A stretch of 45,582 nt of DNA, taken from Novosphingobium sp. (GTDB taxonomy: Bacteria > Pseudomonadota > Alphaproteobacteria > Sphingomonadales > Sphingomonadaceae). The notes under the pieces were generated by a model. It made no database searches. It worked only from the letters and a program-made list of their open reading frames with translations, and had not been told where the DNA came from. Both the position numbers and the translations under genes were made by a program. Positions 39,293 to 45,582 of the stretch are shown here, one piece after another. The stretch lies in NCBI GenBank assembly GCA_031285165.1, contig JAITWR010000130.1, positions 1 to 45,582 on the forward strand. Direction: 5' to 3'. Numbering within the stretch: position 1 is the first letter of the stretch; the number at the start of each line of letters is the position of its first letter.

Positions 39293-40036
39293 ATGGCGAA
39301 CTGGAACGACCCCCAGCCCAATCATTCGGGCTTCGGAGCGTCTCCGAGCCTGAACGGCAAGGCGATCGGCGGGGTGACCTACGATCAGGGCCTGCGCCGT
39401 CATATGCTTTCGATCTACAATTACATGGCGTCGGGCATCCTGCTTTCGGGCGTGGTGGCGCTGCTTTTCGCCGTATCGGGCATGGCCGTGCAGGTGATGT
39501 TCACACCGCTACGCTGGGTCATCGTGCTTGCGCCGCTCGGCTTCGTCATGGCGATGAGCTTCGGCGTCAACCGCATGCAGACTTCGACGCTGCAATTGCT
39601 GTTCTGGCTGTTCAGCGTGGTCCAGGGCCTGTCGCTGTCGGCGATCTTCCTTATCTATACCGGCCCTTCGATCGCCACGACTTTCTTCGCCACGGCGGCA
39701 TCGTTCGCCGGCCTCAGTCTGGTGGGCTACACCACCCGGCGGGATCTGTCGGCGATGGGTAGCTTCATGGTGATGGGCCTGATCGGCATCCTGGTTGCCA
39801 TGCTGATCAATATGTTCCTGCGCTCGTCCGGTCTTGCGCTGGCGATCTCGATCCTGGGTGTGCTGATTTTCGCGGGCCTCACCGCCTGGGATACCCAGCG
39901 GCTGAAGAACGAGTATTACGCCGTTGCCGGCACCGACCATGCCGGCAAGGCCGTCATCATGGGCGCTCTCCAGCTCTACCTGGACTTCATCAACCTGTTC
40001 CTGTTCCTGCTGAGGTTCATGGGCGACCGCCGCTGA
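39293..40036 (+). CDS. Bax inhibitor-1/YccA family membrane protein
   Basis: YNYMASGILLSGVVALLF...GLTAWDTQRLKNEYYAVAG...GALQLYLDFINLFLFLLRFMGDRR. Confidence 0.94.
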   Translation: MANWNDPQPNHSGFGASPSLNGKAIGGVTYDQGLRRHMLSIYNYMASGILLSGVVALLFAVSGMAVQVMFTPLRWVIVLAPLGFVMAMSFGVNRMQTSTLQLLFWLFSVVQGLSLSAIFLIYTGPSIATTFFATAASFAGLSLVGYTTRRDLSAMGSFMVMGLIGILVAMLINMFLRSSGLALAISILGVLIFAGLTAWDTQRLKNEYYAVAGTDHAGKAVIMGALQLYLDFINLFLFLLRFMGDRR

Positions 40037-40055
40037 TTTCAACAGGCAATGATCG

Positions 40056-40091
40056 TGCCCGGCGGGCCTTTGGCCGCGCCGGGCATTTTCT
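40056..40091 (+). terminator. Rho-independent terminator downstream of the BI-1 gene
   Basis: tgcccggc...gccgggca 8-bp stem with nested gggcc/ggcc(g), followed by ttttcttt. Confidence 0.75.
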
Positions 40092-40119
40092 TTGCCGGTG
40101 ACGGGAGGTAGAAGGGGGC

Positions 40120-40872
40120 ATGGGTTTTATGAGGCGTGTGATTTTGAAGACAGGATATTCCCTATCGGCAGGCGTTGCCCTGGTCGGCGCCATATCGCTG
40201 GCCGGCTGTACCCAGGCTCCTCCGCCGGCCGCGCCTCCGCCGCCTCCGCCGGTCGTGGTCGTCCCGCCGCAGCCGCAGCCCCCGCGGGGCGCCCAGACCA
40301 ATCTTCCCGTGCCGCAGGCCGATGCGTCCGGTGTGCGGCAGACGGTCAATGCCGGTATCTCCCGGGATCAGGCCACATGGAATCTGCGCTCGGCGTTCAA
40401 TGTCGCCGCGCTCAACTGCATGCAGGCGCAGCATTCGCAGATTCTGGAAAACTATCGCGCTTTCCTGACCGACAACGTGAAGAGGCTGGCGGCGGTGAAC
40501 AAGGCGCTCGATCAGGAATTCAAGACCCGCTACGGCAAAGGCTCCGTCGCCCGGCGCGAAACGTACATGACGCAGGTTTACAACTATTTCGCGCTGCCGC
40601 CGACGCTGCCGGCCTTCTGCGATGCCGCGCTGGCAGTGGGCAACCAGGCGCGGACCGTGCCTGCCGCCGGCCTCGATGCTTTCGCCGCGCGCAGCCTGCC
40701 GGAGATCGAGCGGGTGTTTCTGGAATTTTTCCGCAGCTACGAACAGTATCGCGTCGATCTGGCCGGGTGGCAGATGAGATATACGCCGTCGTCGCTGCCG
40801 GCGCCGATGGCGGCCCGGTCGCCGGTGGATACCCTGCCGGTGCAGGCCGCGGCGCAGCCGTTGGCAAAGTAA
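40120..40872 (+). CDS. Hypothetical Pro-rich lipoprotein
   Basis: Lipobox-like [28 protein letters not shown] segment; C-terminal helical region. Confidence 0.75.
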   Translation: MGFMRRVILKTGYSLSAGVALVGAISLAGCTQAPPPAAPPPPPPVVVVPPQPQPPRGAQTNLPVPQADASGVRQTVNAGISRDQATWNLRSAFNVAALNCMQAQHSQILENYRAFLTDNVKRLAAVNKALDQEFKTRYGKGSVARRETYMTQVYNYFALPPTLPAFCDAALAVGNQARTVPAAGLDAFAARSLPEIERVFLEFFRSYEQYRVDLAGWQMRYTPSSLPAPMAARSPVDTLPVQAAAQPLAK

Positions 40873-40976
40873 CCGCGCGCGGCTGCAATTTTGTCTTTCC
40901 TGGACGGTGCCTCTTCGCTAAGGGGGCCGTCCGCGGGCGGCCGAAGCCGATTTGGCCCTCGCACTCGCACTGGAAC

Positions 40977-41052
<76 letters not shown>

Positions 41053-41133
41053 GTGCGCGAGGTTCCGCAATCGCCCCGGACCGGCCTGAGCCCGGCGAAG
41101 GCCAGGCGCGACATCTGCCCTGCAATCCGTTAG

Positions 41134-42195
<1,062 letters not shown>

Positions 42196-42285
42196 TCGCC
42201 GCTGCCGTGTCCGTGCGATGGCCGCAATCGCTGCAATCGATCCGACGATAGTTGCATCCTGCGTTCATTCCCCTAATTCCCCTTC

Positions 42286-43419
42286 ATGCAGATATCCCGC
42301 CTCGCCGATCTTGCCGACAGGGCCGCTTGCCCCCGTCTGGTGGTGAAAGTTGGCTCGTCGCTGCTGGTCGGTGAGGACGGGCTGCGGCGATGCTGGCTCG
42401 AAGGGCTGGTCGCCGAAATCGCCGCGGCCAGGGCGAGGGGTCAGGACGTGATCGTCGTTTCCTCCGGCTCGATTGCGCTCGGGGCGGCGACGCTGGGCCT
42501 GGACAAGCGCGGGCGCGGCAATCTTGCCGATGCGCAGGCGGCGGCAGCGGTGGGCCAGATCGCGCTTTCCGGGCTCTGGGCCGAACTGCTTGGCCGCCAC
42601 GGCCTGACCGCGGCGCAATTGCTGCTGACGCTGGAAGACCTTGAGGACCGCCGCCGTTACCTCAACGCTACCGCCACGCTGACCCGCCTGCTCGATGCCG
42701 GCGCCGTTCCGGTGATCAATGAGAACGATTCGGTTGCGACGCAGGAAATCCGCTTCGGCGACAACGATCGCCTTGCCGCGCGCGTGGCGCAGGCGGCAGG
42801 GGCCAGCGCGGTGCTGCTGCTGTCCGATGTCGACGGGCTTTACGACCGCAATCCGAAAGACCCGCAAGCGCGCCTGCTGCCCGAAGTGCGCGGCGTGACT
42901 GCCGAGATTCACGCGATGGCGACGGGCGATTCCACCTCGGGCCTAGGTTCGGGCGGCATGACATCGAAGTTGCAGGCGGCCGAGATCGCCGAGCTTGCCG
43001 GCATTTCGCTCGCCATTGCCAACGGCACCTGTGAGGCGCCGATCGCCCGCGTCGTGGGACAGGGCATCGGCACGCTGTTCCTGCCGAGGGGCCGCAAGGC
43101 CGGCGCGCGCAAGGCCTGGCTGGGCGGGCGGCTGCGGCTGCGCGGCGCGCTGGTGGTCGATGCGGGTGCGGCGAGCGCGCTTGCCCGCGGGTCGAGCCTG
43201 CTGGCCAGGGGCGTGACGTGCGTGGAGGGTGTTTTCGAGCGGGGCGATGCTATTGCCATCCGCGACGGTGACGGGCGCACACTGGCGCACGGTCTGTCCG
43301 AATACGATGCGGTGGAATGCGCCCGGCTCATCGGCAGGCATTCGAGCGAGCAGGCCGAGATTCTCGGCTATGCGCCGCGTTCGGCCGTCGTCCATCGCGA
43401 TCAGATGATCCTGCTGTGA
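42286..43419 (+). CDS. proB: Glutamate 5-kinase with C-terminal PUA domain
   Basis: RLVVKVGSSLLV, VINENDSVATQEIRFGDNDRLAARVAQ, GSGGMTSKLQAAEIA. Confidence 0.95.
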   Translation: MQISRLADLADRAACPRLVVKVGSSLLVGEDGLRRCWLEGLVAEIAAARARGQDVIVVSSGSIALGAATLGLDKRGRGNLADAQAAAAVGQIALSGLWAELLGRHGLTAAQLLLTLEDLEDRRRYLNATATLTRLLDAGAVPVINENDSVATQEIRFGDNDRLAARVAQAAGASAVLLLSDVDGLYDRNPKDPQARLLPEVRGVTAEIHAMATGDSTSGLGSGGMTSKLQAAEIAELAGISLAIANGTCEAPIARVVGQGIGTLFLPRGRKAGARKAWLGGRLRLRGALVVDAGAASALARGSSLLARGVTCVEGVFERGDAIAIRDGDGRTLAHGLSEYDAVECARLIGRHSSEQAEILGYAPRSAVVHRDQMILL

Positions 43420-44324
43420 CGATCGCGATCACCGGGGGAACCGGCTTTGTCGGCCAGGCATTGATCGATCGGGCGCTGGATCAGGGTGTGCCGGTCCGGG
43501 CGCTTGCCCGCAAGGAGCAGGAACCGCGCGACGGAGTCGAATGGATCGCCGGCGATCTTGCCGACGGCAAGGCGCTCATGCGGCTGGTCGCCGGCGTCGC
43601 AGCGGTCGTGCATGTCGCCGGAGTCATGACGGCGCACGACTCCGCCGGATTCGAGGCGGGCAATGTCGCCGGAACGCTGGCGATGATCGAAGCTGCGCTG
43701 GCGGCGGGCGTGCGGCGCTTCGTTTGCGTTTCCTCGCTTGCGGCGCGCGAACCGGAGCTGTCGGCTTATGGCGCTTCCAAGGCGCGGGCCGAGCGGCTGG
43801 TGGAAGCATCGGCGCTCGACTGGACGATCGTGCGCCCGCCGGCGGTCTATGGCCCGCGCGACAGGGATATGTTCGAGCTGTTCCGCGCCGCCAGGTGGGG
43901 GCTGGTGCCGGTCCCGCGGGAGGGGCGTGCCTCCCTGATCCACGTCGAGGATCTGGCACGCCTGCTGCTGGCCGTGGTTCCCGGCGGCGAAGGCGTCTCG
44001 CACCGCATTTTCGAGCCGGACGACGGGCGCAGCGGCGGCTGGGCGCATGATGAACTGGCGCGGGCGATCGGCCGCGCGGTCGGCCGGCGCCCCCGGGTGG
44101 TCGGCCTGTCGAAGCGGATGATGGAATGGGCGGCCAGAGCCGACGGCATGATGCGCGGCCCGCGCGCCAGGCTGACGCTCGACCGTGTCGGTTACATGAC
44201 TCATCCCGACTGGGTCGCCGGCAGCCATTCCCGCGTTCCGGCCGTGCTCTGGCGCCCCCGCGTCGAGACGCTGGCAGGGCTCGAGGCGACGGCGCGCTGG
44301 TATCGGCAAGCCGGCTGGCTCTGA
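43416..44324 (+). CDS. NAD-dependent epimerase/dehydratase family protein
   Basis: TIAITGGTGFVGQALIDRAL, YGASKARAERLV, IVRPPAVYGPRDRDM; GTG start overlapping proB stop. Confidence 0.88.
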   Translation: MTIAITGGTGFVGQALIDRALDQGVPVRALARKEQEPRDGVEWIAGDLADGKALMRLVAGVAAVVHVAGVMTAHDSAGFEAGNVAGTLAMIEAALAAGVRRFVCVSSLAAREPELSAYGASKARAERLVEASALDWTIVRPPAVYGPRDRDMFELFRAARWGLVPVPREGRASLIHVEDLARLLLAVVPGGEGVSHRIFEPDDGRSGGWAHDELARAIGRAVGRRPRVVGLSKRMMEWAARADGMMRGPRARLTLDRVGYMTHPDWVAGSHSRVPAVLWRPRVETLAGLEATARWYRQAGWL

Positions 44325-44343
44325 GTATAACTCCTGCCGGGCG

Positions 44344-45000
44344 TCAGCCCTTCCGTTCCTGCACGCCGTAGCCGGCAAAGCCTTTCGCCGTTTCGGCCAG
44401 ATCGGCATCGTTCAATATGTGCCCGCCGCCGATCTGAAGGACGTGGAAATACTGGTGCGCCAGCGCTTCCAGCTCGTGCGCCAGCCAGCATGTGCGGGTG
44501 AGGTTCGGCCCGCCGACGACCGCGCCGTGATTGCTCATGAGGCAACCTGCCATGCCGTCGATGGCGCGCAGCACCGCGTCGGACAGTTCGGCCGTGCCGT
44601 AGCAGGCATAGTCCGAGCAGCGGATCTCCGCTCCGCCGAAGGCCGCCATCATGTAATGTACGGCCGGAATGGGCCGCCGGGCGATCGACAGGATCGTGGC
44701 GAAAGGCGAATGCGTATGGACAACGGCGTTGAAGTCCGGCCGCGCACGCATCAGGTCGAGGTGAAAGCGCCATTCGCTCGAAGGTTTGAGCGGGCCTTCC
44801 CAGGCGCCGCAGGCGTCGTCGAGCGGCATGCGGGCCAGCATCCGGGGTTCGAGCGCGCGGGCGGGAACCCCGGACGGCGTGATCAGCAGAACATTGCCGC
44901 AGCGTGCCGAGATATTGCCCGAGGAACCGCGGTTGAGGCCCGAGGCATCGAGTTCCTGCGTGCAGGCGACGATTTCGTCGCGAAGGGCGCGTTCGGACAT
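44344..45000 (-). CDS. Class II aldolase/adducin family protein (candidate methylthioribulose-phosphate aldolase)
   Basis: GLNRGSSGNISAR, LLITPSGVP, KPSSEWRFHLDL, AVVHTHSPFATILS, NHGAVV; 2 nt downstream of mtnA. Confidence 0.88.
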   Translation of the reverse strand: MSERALRDEIVACTQELDASGLNRGSSGNISARCGNVLLITPSGVPARALEPRMLARMPLDDACGAWEGPLKPSSEWRFHLDLMRARPDFNAVVHTHSPFATILSIARRPIPAVHYMMAAFGGAEIRCSDYACYGTAELSDAVLRAIDGMAGCLMSNHGAVVGGPNLTRTCWLAHELEALAHQYFHVLQIGGGHILNDADLAETAKGFAGYGVQERKG

Positions 45001-45002
45001 TC

Positions 45003-45582
45003 TCAGCCGGTCCGTTCCGGAAACAGTGCGGCCAGGCCGGCGGCGCTGGCCGGAGCGATGCCGCGTTCGGTGATGAGCCCTGTGACCAGCCGCGCCGGGG
45101 TCACGTCGAAAGCGGGGTTGGCCGCCGGCGTCGTCTCGGGGCTTATGCGCAGCTTTGCCAGCGATCCGTCCGCCAGCTTGCCCTGGACCAGCGAAACCTC
45201 GTCCCCCGGCCGTTGCTCGATGGGAATCTCGGCCAGGCCGTCGCGCAGCCGCCAGTCGATCGTCGGGGAAGGAAGCGCGACATAGAACGGCACGCCGTTG
45301 TCGTGCGCGGCCAGTGCTTTCAGGTAGGTGCCGATCTTGTTGCAGACATCGCCCCGGGCCGTGGTCCGGTCGGTGCCGACGATGACCATGTCGACATCGC
45401 CATGCTGCATCAGATGCCCGCCGGCATTGTCGACGATCAGCGTGTGCGGGATGCCGTGGCTGGCCATTTCCCACGCGGTAAGGTGTGCGCCCTGGTTGCG
45501 CGGGCGAGTCTCATCGACCCATACGTGCAGGGGAATGCCGGCCTGATGGGCCTTGTAGATCGGCGCTGTCGCCGTGCCCCAG
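45003..45582 (-). CDS. mtnA: S-methyl-5-thioribose-1-phosphate isomerase, N-terminus cut by window edge
   Basis: [45 protein letters not shown]...[47 protein letters not shown]. Confidence 0.93.
   Translation of the reverse strand, partial: WGTATAPIYKAHQAGIPLHVWVDETRPRNQGAHLTAWEMASHGIPHTLIVDNAGGHLMQHGDVDMVIVGTDRTTARGDVCNKIGTYLKALAAHDNGVPFYVALPSPTIDWRLRDGLAEIPIEQRPGDEVSLVQGKLADGSLAKLRISPETTPAANPAFDVTPARLVTGLITERGIAPASAAGLAALFPERTG

Overview
Chromosomal core region of a high-GC alphaproteobacterium. Gene content, FtsZ tail and repeat types suggest Sphingomonadales, but taxonomy is inferred. The centrepiece is a complete dcw (division and cell wall) cluster at about 16.9-35.8 kb: mraZ-rsmH-ftsL-ftsI-murE-murF-mraY-murD-ftsW-murG-murC-murB-ddl-ftsQ-ftsA-ftsZ. 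Left of it lie a POT peptide transporter (cut by the window edge), MarC, GdhA, modABC, an SDR, QueF, an M17 aminopeptidase, a DUF3298/DUF4163-type lipoprotein, Map, CcmBA, a pterin dehydratase, AlkA, a 2Fe-2S ferredoxin and CysK. Right of it lie a TPR/SPOR protein, YbjN-like, ProC, BI-1/YccA, a lipoprotein, tRNA-Ala(CGC), ObgE, ProB, an epimerase, a class II aldolase and MtnA (cut by the window edge). I see no CRISPR, transposase, integrase, phage or toxin-antitoxin genes, and no convincing new multi-gene system. The best non-routine signals are: (i) two copies of a ~106-nt bipartite stem-loop repeat directly 3' of pepA and ftsZ, in the same orientation relative to the upstream gene, with two compensatory base-pair changes; (ii) four 10-bp-phased C/G-tracts upstream of mraZ that look like a MraZ operator; (iii) in-frame tandem-repeat tails at the 3' ends of murB (3 x 36 bp), ftsL (15-bp units) and the SPOR gene; (iv) a modB with no ATG/GTG/TTG start covering its conserved N-terminus; (v) an mtnA + class II aldolase pair that may form a methylthioribose DHAP shunt.
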